A stretch of DNA of 5,354 nt, taken from assembly GCA_022566435.1 (NCBI GenBank), contig JADFIX010000358.1:1-5354 (forward strand). Reading direction: 5' to 3'. The first letter of the stretch is position 1, and each line of letters starts with the position of its first letter. The translations under genes were made by a program, and so were the position numbers. This DNA is from Planctomycetota bacterium (GTDB lineage Bacteria > Planctomycetota > Phycisphaerae > UBA1845). Under the pieces are notes generated by a model, which saw only the letters and a list, made by a program, of their open reading frames with translations, made no database searches and was not told the origin of the DNA. This document shows positions 1 through 5,354 of this stretch, piece by piece.

Positions 1-1551
1 AACAGCGATGCCGAAGCCATGGTCGATCAACTGAAGGAGATTTTCCGAATCGAAGGCGGTGGGGACGAGGGCGAGGCGACCACGCAGTTGATGTTTGGTT
101 CCGAGTTTGACGGCCTGGATTTTGCCCGCGTGGGGCAGGAATTGCGTCTTTCGGCTGATCCGCGCACGAACACACTGATCGCCGCCGGGGCCGAGGTGGA
201 TCTGCGTATGGTTGAAAAACTCGTGTACACGCTGGACGCGCAAGAGGCGGAGGAGCGGGTGACGGAGGTCTATCACGCGAAGTTTCGTGACGCACAGGAA
301 ATCGCCAACGCCATGGAGAGTTTCTACACGCAGGAGCTTTCGGTTCTTGGTGAGGGCGATGACGACGAGTCGCGTATGCTTCGGATGGATCGCCAGGTGA
401 CCGTCGAGGCTGTCGGCGACGAGGAAAGCGGAAGCAGCAGCCTGATCATTGGGACGAGCAAGCATGAGTACCGGCGGACGATGGAGATGGTCGAACAATT
501 GGACAGGCCCGAGCCGCAGGTCATGATTCAAATGCTCATCGCGGAAGTGCTCCTGAATGACAGTATCGAACTGGGCGTCGAAATTGCCGGTCAGCAACTC
601 AACTTCTCCGACAGCGCCGTGCTCGGGCCCAACGGCGTGATCCAGGGAAGCGACTTCGATGTCGTGCTGGGGACTGACTTGGGCGCGTCGGGTTTGGGGC
701 TGGGAGGGCTCAACTTTACGGTGACCGGCGAGGACTTCAGTTTTCTTTTTCACGCGATACAGCAGAACAGCAAGACGGAAGTCTTGTCGCGACCGATCCT
801 CCTGGTGCGAAACGGAGATGAAGGAAACATCACGATCGCCGACCAGGTACCGATCGTAGAGTCCACGCGACTGAACGATACGGGTCAGACGCAGTCGACC
901 ATCGGTCGGGAAGACGTGGGTATCATCCTGACGGCGACCCCCCACATCAGCCCCGACGGATATGTGACGATCGACCTCGTGCAGGAAATATCGCAAATCG
1001 CTGGCGAAACCGTACAACTGACCGAGGGTGTTTCCTCGCCGGTTTTTCAGACGCGTACGGTGGAGACGAATGTGACGATGCGCGATGGCGAAACCGTGAT
1101 CATCGGGGGCTTGATCCAAACTAGAAAGACCGAAAGCGAAAACAAGGTGCCGATTCTCGGCGATCTACCGTTTATCGGTTGGCTGTTCCGGTCTACCAGC
1201 GTGTCCGAGCAGCGGGCGGAAATGCTGATCGTCATGACCGTGGACATCGTTCGAAACGATGCCGACCTGCGCAGAGTCTCGAAGGACCAAACGGATCGAT
1301 ACGAATTGACGCCCTGGATTCGCAAGAATCGCCTGATGCAAGGCCTGCGGATTCTGCCGGAGGACGCCGGCATGGGGCCGGCGGACGAGATGCGGTCGCC
1401 GTCGTGGATAAAAGAGCACACTCGCCCCGAGCGACGTGATCAGTTCGGTCCGAGACCGAAAGTCTACGGACCGGCCATTCGCCGCTCGCACACGGAGACG
1501 ACGAAACGACGTCCCGTGTACGGCCCGAAAATCGCGAGTCGGGACAGTTAA
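1..1551 (+). CDS. Secretin (GspD/PilQ superfamily outer-membrane channel), 5'-partial
   Basis: This is the C-terminal part of an outer-membrane secretin, the ring-forming channel of type II secretion, type IV pilus or related machines. The frame is open from base 1 (AAC AGC GAT...), and the text before the ATG at 19 already reads like a secretin N-domain, so the true start is upstream and the ATG at 19 is internal. Periplasmic N-subdomains occupy roughly 1-507, with typical 'NTLIAAG' (169-189) and 'SSLIIGT' strands. The secretin core begins around 508 (PEPQVMIQMLIAEV). It contains VPIV (847-858), GETVIIGGL (1087-1113) and the family signature VPILGDLPFIGWLF (1147-1188). A basic, proline-rich tail of about 99 residues (1252-1548) follows the core and carries two VYGP motifs (1462-1473, 1516-1527). 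Two exported proteins follow closely in the same direction. The core is clear, but the sequence does not separate GspD from PilQ, so no symbol is given. Confidence 0.93.
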   Translation, partial: NSDAEAMVDQLKEIFRIEGGGDEGEATTQLMFGSEFDGLDFARVGQELRLSADPRTNTLIAAGAEVDLRMVEKLVYTLDAQEAEERVTEVYHAKFRDAQEIANAMESFYTQELSVLGEGDDDESRMLRMDRQVTVEAVGDEESGSSSLIIGTSKHEYRRTMEMVEQLDRPEPQVMIQMLIAEVLLNDSIELGVEIAGQQLNFSDSAVLGPNGVIQGSDFDVVLGTDLGASGLGLGGLNFTVTGEDFSFLFHAIQQNSKTEVLSRPILLVRNGDEGNITIADQVPIVESTRLNDTGQTQSTIGREDVGIILTATPHISPDGYVTIDLVQEISQIAGETVQLTEGVSSPVFQTRTVETNVTMRDGETVIIGGLIQTRKTESENKVPILGDLPFIGWLFRSTSVSEQRAEMLIVMTVDIVRNDADLRRVSKDQTDRYELTPWIRKNRLMQGLRILPEDAGMGPADEMRSPSWIKEHTRPERRDQFGPRPKVYGPAIRRSHTETTKRRPVYGPKIASRDS

Positions 1552-1583
1552 GTCAACCGTAGGAGAATCCGCGAGGGCAATCG

Positions 1584-2138
1584 ATGAACGCGCGAAAATC
1601 GATCGTGAATGTGATGTGTTCCGCTTCGGCCTGGATCGCGATGTGGCTGTTGGTTGTCGCGACCGGATGCGTGAGTTCGGGTTCTGCCGGGAGGGCGCAG
1701 AAGACGGCGCCGTCGTGGAAAACCGACGGGGTCATTCGTCATGTGCGCTGCCTGTACGAACGCCGGCCTTGGCTGAATCTGGACGCCGCAGGGGACCGAG
1801 ACCCGGAGGGCATTCGATATCGCGTTTTTCTCGATGCGGGCGACGCACATGGCGTGCATCGTGACGGCATGTTTCATATCGAAATGTATATGATCGGCCG
1901 TGACGATCGGGGCGAGGCCACGCGAACACTCGTGAGCGACTGGCATTATCCCACGAGTAAGGTGCATACCATCGCCAAGCCCGGCCAGCTAGGGGACGGG
2001 TATTTTCTATACCTGCGCTGGGCCAGGAAAGATATTCCGGGTCATGAGATCGAGATTATCACTCAGTTCAAGGATGAGTACGGCAATACCGCCCGATCCG
2101 GAACGAAACGCATTCCCGTACCCAAGTACGCCTCCTGA
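1584..2138 (+). CDS. Putative lipoprotein of unknown function, downstream of secretin
   Basis: A 184-residue exported protein whose family I cannot name. The N-terminus is a signal peptide: basic start (MNARKS), a hydrophobic stretch (residues 16-26) and a lipobox-like VATGC with the candidate lipidated cysteine at residue 29. The -3 position is Ala rather than the usual Leu, so lipidation is likely but not certain. The mature part (about 155 residues) has alternating polar and hydrophobic segments such as IRYRVFL, MFHIEMYMI, YFLYLRW and HEIEIITQF, which suggests a beta-sandwich-like fold. It ends with a conserved-looking GNTARSGTKRIPVP. The ATG at 1584 is preceded by GAGGG (1573-1577) at 6-nt spacing, which supports this start. 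It begins 32 nt after the secretin stop on the same strand, so co-transcription is likely. A role as an accessory or pilotin-like partner of the secretin is inferred from position only. Confidence 0.78.
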   Translation: MNARKSIVNVMCSASAWIAMWLLVVATGCVSSGSAGRAQKTAPSWKTDGVIRHVRCLYERRPWLNLDAAGDRDPEGIRYRVFLDAGDAHGVHRDGMFHIEMYMIGRDDRGEATRTLVSDWHYPTSKVHTIAKPGQLGDGYFLYLRWARKDIPGHEIEIITQFKDEYGNTARSGTKRIPVPKYAS

Positions 2139-2169
2139 ACCGTGCCTGCCAAAAAAAAGGCGATCGGCA

Positions 2170-2847
2170 ATGACCGTTCATGGGTGTCAGCGCGTCATAT
2201 TGCCTTATGTGGCGACGATTCTCTTTGTCTCATCCCTCGCCTGTCATCGGGACGATCCCGGGGACGATCGCCACGGGGAGGCCGCCGCCCTCGCAACGAA
2301 GAACCTCTCACCGATTGATACGCTGAGATTGCTTCGTGCCCACCGCGCTGCCGGGCGTTTCGATCAATTGGGGTCTTATCTCCTTCCCGAGCAGCGGCGC
2401 TATGTGATCGATTTGATCCATGCCGTCGATCGATTGGATCGGGGCAATGATGTCTTGCAAGGGGCGGTCACACGCCGTTTCGGACCTGCGACGGCCCGTA
2501 TGTTCGATCGGTCCGGCACACGAAACGCGATCGGCGTTTTCTCAGCGGATGTCAAGCTTTTGACAGAGCGAGTTTCCGAAGACGCCGCGGTTGTGGTCAT
2601 TCAAGTCGCCGATCGTGTGCCGTTGATCGAAGTTCACCTGGAACGTCGGGCCGACCGATGGGTCTTGCGAACCGATCCTCCGATACCGGGCATGGCCGCG
2701 GAACTCGCGAAACTTGCCGAGGCGCTTGTCGCCACCGCACGGCGTTTGGATCAAGAGCAACTCACCCTACCGGAGCTGCGGCGCGAACTATCGCTTCAAG
2801 AAGCGGCGGTCGGTCGTCGGCTCGAAGAGTTGACGCATGGCGGGTAG
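2170..2847 (+). CDS. Hypothetical exported protein, probable lipoprotein
   Basis: A protein of 225 residues that I do not recognise. The frame is open from an ATG at 2044, but that start would overlap the previous gene by 95 nt and give a proline-rich, non-signal N-terminus. The ATG at 2170 gives a proper signal peptide: short basic start, hydrophobic VILPYVATILFV, then SSLAC with a candidate cysteine at residue 25. The lipobox is degenerate (Ser at -3, Leu at -2), so it may be lipidated or simply cleaved. The start is preceded by an A-rich AAGG segment (about 2152-2160), a weak ribosome site. The mature protein starts Asp/His-rich. It continues with a helical region (IDTLRLLRAHRAAGRFDQL) and a strand-rich part (AAVVVIQVADRVPLIEVHL, then RWVLRTDPP), a pattern resembling NTF2-like or DUF4878-type domains. 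It ends in a charged helix of about 50 residues. It lies 31 nt after the first lipoprotein, probably in the same transcript. Confidence 0.72.
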   Translation: MTVHGCQRVILPYVATILFVSSLACHRDDPGDDRHGEAAALATKNLSPIDTLRLLRAHRAAGRFDQLGSYLLPEQRRYVIDLIHAVDRLDRGNDVLQGAVTRRFGPATARMFDRSGTRNAIGVFSADVKLLTERVSEDAAVVVIQVADRVPLIEVHLERRADRWVLRTDPPIPGMAAELAKLAEALVATARRLDQEQLTLPELRRELSLQEAAVGRRLEELTHGG

Positions 2848-2886
2848 GGAATGACGGTTTCGGCGCGGTTCGGCTTCGCGATCGTA

Positions 2887-2915
2887 TTGCCCCCGTTGCC
2901 ATGCAAGGGTATCCT
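2887..2915 (+). promoter_or_regulatory. Possible sigma70-type promoter for ygfZ
   Basis: TTGCCC (2887-2892) and TATCCT (2910-2915) are separated by 17 nt, each matching four of six consensus positions. Transcription would start near 2922, giving a leader of about 45 nt that contains the ygfZ ribosome site. It sits in the 119-nt gap (2848-2966), which otherwise shows no gene and no convincing terminator. Such weak matches arise by chance, so this is only a candidate. Confidence 0.3.
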
Positions 2916-2966
2916 CTAACCGCAAGAGTGGGATGTCGTGTCACGAAAACAAACATAAGGTGAGCT

Positions 2967-4055
2967 ATGTCTCTTTGGCTGCAATTCGTAGATCAATTGC
3001 TGGAATCGGGATCCCAGCCGACCGCGGAATATGATCGGCCGGGCGTCGGACGATTCGGGGCAATCGAGCGGGAATATGATGCCCTGGCGGACGGTCCGGC
3101 GATCGTGGACCGATCGTATCGGGGACTGCTGGAAATCACGGGGTCGGACCGGGGTCCGTGGCTGCACAACCTCACCACGAATCAGGTCAAGCCGCTGTCT
3201 TCGGGCGACGGGAACTACGCCTTCACCCTGAATCTCAAGGGACGCATTCTCTTCGATCTGAACATCATGGTTCGGGCGGATTCGATCTGGATCGATCTCG
3301 ATCGGCGATTCCTCGGCATCGCGATGCAGCACTTCGACAAGTACACCATCATGGAAGACGTGAAAGTGGCCGATCGTAGCGACGAATGGGTTCGGTTCGG
3401 GCTCGTTGGCTCAGGCACAGCCGAACTCGTTTCCCGGTTCGGTGTGACGACGGCGGCGAATCTTCCGTTTCTGGGTATGACCGACATCCGGTTTAGCGAC
3501 GTTGAGGTGCCGCTGCTGCGACACGACTTCTGCGGCCCGTTCGCTCTCGAGTTGTTTGTGCCCGCAGAGCACGCGGTCGAGTGTTGGAGGTCTTTGACGG
3601 ACGAATCCCAGTCGCCACACGCCGTTCCCGTGGGAGATGATGCGGTGCAGGTTCGGCGCATCGAGGCCGGCATTCCTTGGTCGCTGCGTGAGATCACCGA
3701 CGAATACCTGCCGGCGGAAACGGGGTTGATGGAAAAGGCGGTCAGCGAAACCAAGGGGTGCTATTTGGGACAAGAGGTCGTCGAGCGAATGCGATCGAGA
3801 CAGGTCGTCGCCCGTCGCCTCATGGGTCTGGAGATCGCCGGATCGGACTGTCCAAAGGCGCCGGCCGACCTGTTGAACGCCGACGCCAAGGTCGTGGGGA
3901 AATTGACGAGCGCGTGTCATTCACCGGCGAAGGCGGGACTGATCGGGCTGGGCTACGTCAAGACGGCGTCGGGCGCCGTCGGCGGCCGGCTCGGTGTTTC
4001 GTGGGAGGACGGCACGACGGAGGGCGTGTTGGTCGACCTGCCGTTTTCGCTGTGA
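2967..4055 (+). CDS. ygfZ: YgfZ/GcvT-family folate-binding protein (Fe-S enzyme maintenance)
   Basis: A 362-residue protein of the YgfZ (COG0354) family, which shares the fold of the glycine-cleavage T protein. In E. coli, YgfZ binds tetrahydrofolate and supports assembly or repair of certain iron-sulfur enzymes such as MiaB; it is cytoplasmic. The N-terminal GcvT-like domain is clear (SYRGLLEITGSDR, then LHNLTTNQV, then YAFTLNLKGRILFDL). The defining signature KGCYLGQE is at residues 263-270, with the family's essential cysteine at residue 265 and VVERMRSR directly after it. The upstream segment IPWSLREITDEYLPAE is also typical. A C-terminal beta-barrel part follows. Length is close to the family norm (E. 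coli 326 residues), and the protein looks intact. The start has AAGGTG (2957-2962) 4 nt upstream. Nothing nearby is an obvious partner, so the location says little about its target. Confidence 0.94.
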   Translation: MSLWLQFVDQLLESGSQPTAEYDRPGVGRFGAIEREYDALADGPAIVDRSYRGLLEITGSDRGPWLHNLTTNQVKPLSSGDGNYAFTLNLKGRILFDLNIMVRADSIWIDLDRRFLGIAMQHFDKYTIMEDVKVADRSDEWVRFGLVGSGTAELVSRFGVTTAANLPFLGMTDIRFSDVEVPLLRHDFCGPFALELFVPAEHAVECWRSLTDESQSPHAVPVGDDAVQVRRIEAGIPWSLREITDEYLPAETGLMEKAVSETKGCYLGQEVVERMRSRQVVARRLMGLEIAGSDCPKAPADLLNADAKVVGKLTSACHSPAKAGLIGLGYVKTASGAVGGRLGVSWEDGTTEGVLVDLPFSL

Positions 4056-4094
4056 AATAAAGGATGAATTTGGACTTTGGGTTCTGACTAGAAT

Positions 4095-4100
4095 AGGAGG
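4095..4100 (+). promoter_or_regulatory. Perfect Shine-Dalgarno AGGAGG deciding the start of the zinc-ribbon gene
   Basis: AGGAGG lies just before two adjacent ATG codons (4103 and 4106). Spacing is 2 nt to the first and 5 nt to the second. The second is the physically comfortable distance, so translation most likely begins at 4106. Confidence 0.7.
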
Positions 4101-4105
4101 CGATG

Positions 4106-4447
4106 ATGCCTAGAGTTTTCTCCCACATGTACGGCGGTCAAGCCGAAGCCGCCCGTGCCACCGGCGACGCCAGGCGCGCGCAGACCGACGTCAGTATCCT
4201 GGAGGCGAGGCTGGACAAGGCGATGCTTGCCTGCGAGGCGATGTGGACGATCATGCGCGACAAGTTCGGTCTGGACGATGTACAGCTCATCGAGCGGATC
4301 AACGACATCGATCTGTCCGACGGCAAACTCGACGGCAAGGTCCGCAAGCCGGTCGTCGCCTGCCCCAAGTGCGGTCGAAAAATCTCGCAGCGCTTTCCAG
4401 CATGCATGTACTGCGGGCAACCGATCCTGCACGACCCGTTTGTGTAA
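4106..4447 (+). CDS. Small zinc-ribbon protein with N-terminal helical region, unknown function
   Basis: A 113-residue cytoplasmic protein (114 if the ATG at 4103 is used). The N-terminal two thirds is mostly helical and Ala/Arg/Glu-rich, with likely coiled-coil character in AQTDVSILEARLDKAMLACEA. It is followed by a conserved-looking stretch with WTIMRDKFGLDD and IDLSDGKLDGK. The C-terminus is a four-cysteine zinc ribbon, CPKCG-x9-ACMYCG, with spacing C-x2-C-x10-C-x2-C. There is no signal peptide. I recall similar small helix plus zinc-ribbon proteins annotated only as hypothetical or 'zinc ribbon domain-containing', with no established role. Metal binding is a confident structural prediction, but its partner could be nucleic acid or protein. 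It begins 50 nt after ygfZ with a very strong ribosome site, suggesting high expression. Co-transcription with ygfZ is possible, as no terminator is visible between them. Confidence 0.87.
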   Translation: MPRVFSHMYGGQAEAARATGDARRAQTDVSILEARLDKAMLACEAMWTIMRDKFGLDDVQLIERINDIDLSDGKLDGKVRKPVVACPKCGRKISQRFPACMYCGQPILHDPFV

Positions 4448-4483
4448 TGGTGAAGGGCAGGGCGATGGCCTGCCGCGAATATC

Positions 4484-4504
4484 CTGACAACTGACAACTG
4501 ACAG
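4484..4504. repeat. Three-copy 7-bp tandem repeat (CTGACAA)
   Basis: CTGACAA occurs at 4484-4490 and 4491-4497, with a one-base variant CTGACAG at 4498-4504. It lies in the 150-nt gap between the zinc-ribbon gene and fpg. Heptameric repeats of this kind are known from intergenic regions of several bacterial groups. The copies are too short and contiguous for CRISPR. No function can be read from the sequence. Confidence 0.75.
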
Positions 4505-4558
4505 CTCACGATGTATTGCCCGGCGGAGCATCCTCCAATGTGTTTTCCAATAACAGCG

Positions 4559-4586
4559 TTGATACGGACATAGTGAGACGTATCAT
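4559..4586 (+). promoter_or_regulatory. Strong sigma70-like promoter before fpg, with very short leader
   Basis: TTGATA (4559-4564) and TATCAT (4581-4586) are separated by 16 nt, each matching five of six consensus bases. Transcription would start around 4592-4594, only about 4-6 nt before the fpg ATG at 4598. The interval GAGATCCCACC contains no convincing Shine-Dalgarno, which fits a leaderless or near-leaderless transcript. It is the best promoter match I see in the window. Confidence 0.5.
4560..4585. promoter_or_regulatory. Operator-like inverted repeat overlapping the fpg promoter
   Basis: TGATACG (4560-4566) and CGTATCA (4579-4585) form a perfect 7-bp inverted repeat with a 12-nt spacer. 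The half-site centres are 19 bp apart, about two helical turns, as for a dimeric regulator. The left arm covers the -35 and the right arm covers the -10, so bound protein would block RNA polymerase. No regulator gene is visible nearby, and the repressor idea is inference. Confidence 0.4.
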
Positions 4587-4597
4587 GAGATCCCACC

Positions 4598-5164
4598 ATG
4601 CCGGAGCTACCGGACATCGTCGTTTACGTCGAGGCTTTGCGTGAACGTATCCAGGGAGAGGTTCTCGAAAGCTTAGAGATTGTCAGCCCGTTTGTTCTTC
4701 GCACCGTGGAGCCGCCCATCGAGGAAGCTGCGGGCAAGACCGTGCTTGATGTGCGCCGCCTCGGTAAGCGGGTGGTCCTTTCTCTTGCGGACGACTTGTT
4801 CCTCGTGTTTCACCTCATGGTGGCCGGGCGATTTCGCTGGAAAAGGCGTGGTTCGAAACCGCCGGGCAAGATCACACTCGCCACGTTCTGTTTTCCTGAT
4901 GGCATACTGATCCTGACCGAAGCCGGAAAGAAGAAGCGGGCCTCGCTCCATTTGGTTTGTGGCGAAGCCGCGGTTGCCGGGCATGACCCTGGTGGCCTGG
5001 AAGTCTTGGACGCGGATGAGGCAGCGTTCCGGGCGGCAGTATCTCGTCGCGGTGCATGCTCGTTATCGGCACCTCCGCCGTTGGCACGAGCCAGAGGTCG
5101 TCCTCATCGTCGTGATACATGGTGTCGGCGTATTTGGGCAACTGGCTGCTGCTGGTGGCGGTAA
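4598..5164 (+). CDS. mutM: Formamidopyrimidine-DNA glycosylase (Fpg/Nei family), 3'-truncated chimeric frame
   Basis: This is the N-terminal catalytic domain of an Fpg/Nei-family DNA glycosylase/AP lyase, which removes oxidised bases such as 8-oxoguanine. It begins MPELPDIVVYVEAL: Pro2 is the Schiff-base nucleophile, Glu3 the catalytic acid and Lys57 (RRLGKRVV) the conserved lysine. HLMVAGRF (72-79) takes the place of the usual HLGMTGR. Homology continues through HDPGGLEVLDADEAAFRAAV, ending near residue 148 (about 5041). There the expected ENHTLKRALTDP and helix-two-turn-helix should follow. Instead the frame runs for about 40 unrelated residues to a stop at 5162-5164, being antisense to a seryl-tRNA synthetase fragment. 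The helix-two-turn-helix and the C-terminal zinc finger are absent (normal length about 270-300 residues), so as written it should not be active. Whether this is a pseudogene or an assembly chimera is unresolved. Nei-type substrate preference cannot be excluded. Confidence 0.85.
   Translation: MPELPDIVVYVEALRERIQGEVLESLEIVSPFVLRTVEPPIEEAAGKTVLDVRRLGKRVVLSLADDLFLVFHLMVAGRFRWKRRGSKPPGKITLATFCFPDGILILTEAGKKKRASLHLVCGEAAVAGHDPGGLEVLDADEAAFRAAVSRRGACSLSAPPPLARARGRPHRRDTWCRRIWATGCCWWR
5037..5045. other. Junction between truncated fpg (+) and truncated serS (-)
   Basis: Recognisable Fpg coding on the plus strand extends to about 5041 (FRAAV). Recognisable seryl-tRNA synthetase coding on the minus strand extends down to about 5037-5043 (HRDEIL). 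The two homologies meet, with at most a few bases of overlap, and neither gene continues past the other. No target-site repeat, insertion sequence or linker is present between them. Confidence 0.7.
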
Positions 5165-5354
5165 CGCTGCTTACGAGGTATGGCAGGTATAGCTCGCTAT
5201 ACCCGTGCTCTTGCGTATGCAGGTCTAGCATCCAGGAGATGATCGCGCGCTGAAGCCTTGCCCCTTTCCCCTTTAGCACGAAGAAGCGCGAGCCGGAGAG
5301 CTTTGCTCCTCGCTCAAAATCGATGATATCTAGCTCTACGCCGAGGTCCCAATG
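5037..5354 (-). CDS. serS: Seryl-tRNA synthetase internal fragment (serS), truncated at both ends
   Basis: The minus strand from the window edge encodes about 106 residues of seryl-tRNA synthetase, the class II enzyme that charges tRNA-Ser. It reads HWDLGVELDIIDFERGAKLSG first (5354 downward). It then gives SRFFVLKGKGARLQRA, the motif 1 region (LDLHTQEHGYSELYLPYL), QLPKY, and LWLVPTAEVPITSMHRDEIL. The order and spacing match the start of the catalytic core. The N-terminal tRNA-binding coiled coil lies beyond the window. After HRDEIL the expected segment leading to motif 2 (CFRREAG) is missing. The frame instead runs as non-homologous sequence, antisense to fpg, to a stop at about 4872. The usual GTGQLPK is replaced by TSSSQLPK, which is divergent. 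Motifs 2 and 3 are absent, so the fragment alone cannot be an active enzyme. Confidence 0.9.

Noticed and set aside
1436..1864. Plus-strand open frame bridging the secretin end and the first lipoprotein
   Set aside because: It overlaps both well-supported genes in another frame, is Arg-rich and shows no motif.
2044..2169. Upstream ATG extending the second exported protein by 42 residues
   Set aside because: It overlaps the end of the preceding lipoprotein gene and gives a proline-rich N-terminus that would bury the signal peptide. The ATG at 2170 gives a normal signal peptide.
2916..3332. Long antisense open frames over ygfZ (also 3215-3754 and 3411-3920)
   Set aside because: They are shadows of a strongly supported gene, with no recognisable domains and unnatural Arg/Ser/Pro-rich composition.
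4070..4094. TTGGAC (4070-4075) and TAGAAT (4089-4094) as a promoter for the zinc-ribbon gene
   Set aside because: The spacer is only 13 nt, and the start site would fall at or beyond the ribosome binding site, which would defeat the strong AGGAGG.
4455..4475. Hairpin GGCAGG (4456-4461) / CCTGCC (4469-4474) shortly after the zinc-ribbon stop codon as a terminator
   Set aside because: The stem is only 6 bp with a 7-nt loop and is followed by GCGAATATCC rather than a T run, so intrinsic termination is not supported.
4484..4504. Heptamer repeats as a CRISPR array
   Set aside because: The units are 7 bp and directly adjacent with no spacers.
4138..4617. Minus-strand open frame across the zinc-ribbon gene and the intergenic repeats
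   Set aside because: Part of it (VSCQLSVV) is just translated heptamer repeat, and the rest is antisense to the zinc-ribbon gene.
4872..5036. Minus-strand continuation of the serS frame below the junction
   Set aside because: The residues (PPGTLPHPRPRLPGHQ...) do not resemble seryl-tRNA synthetase and are simply antisense to the genuine Fpg coding sequence.

Overview
The window looks like a fragment of a moderately high-GC chromosome from a Gram-negative (diderm) bacterium. It encodes an outer-membrane secretin and two exported proteins with lipoprotein-type signal peptides. The style of the secretin, the two uncharacterised lipoproteins and the small 'DGKLDG' zinc-ribbon protein reminds me of Planctomycetes-type genomes. 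That placement is an impression from protein style, not a demonstrated assignment. Both ends of the window lie inside genes, so it may be all or part of a short contig.

Layout, left to right. Bases 1-1551 (+) hold the C-terminal part of a secretin whose 5' end is outside the window. It is followed at short spacing (32 and 31 nt) by two small exported proteins, 1584-2138 and 2170-2847. Together these three look like one transcription unit serving the cell envelope. After a 119-nt gap with a weak promoter-like sequence comes ygfZ (2967-4055), a folate-binding protein linked to iron-sulfur enzyme maintenance. Fifty nt later lies a small coiled-coil/zinc-ribbon protein (4106-4447) with a perfect AGGAGG ribosome binding site. 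A 150-nt intergenic region follows. It carries a three-copy 7-bp tandem repeat and a good sigma70-like promoter overlapped by a perfect 7-bp inverted repeat. This leads into a formamidopyrimidine-DNA glycosylase (Fpg/MutM) gene starting at 4598.

The right end is abnormal. Fpg homology runs only through its N-terminal catalytic domain and stops near 5041. From that point to the end of the window the opposite strand encodes an internal piece of seryl-tRNA synthetase (class II motif 1 region), which also stops abruptly at the same place. Two unrelated housekeeping genes are therefore joined head-on, each cut in mid-domain. This is either a chimeric assembly or amplification junction or a real inversion breakpoint, and the sequence alone cannot decide.

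I see no mobile element, CRISPR array, tRNA or rRNA, and no clear new defence or biosynthetic system. The most useful leads are the truncated-gene junction, the secretin with its tail and companion exported proteins, the operator-like dyad before fpg, and a strong excess of the palindrome CGATCG confined to the middle of the window.
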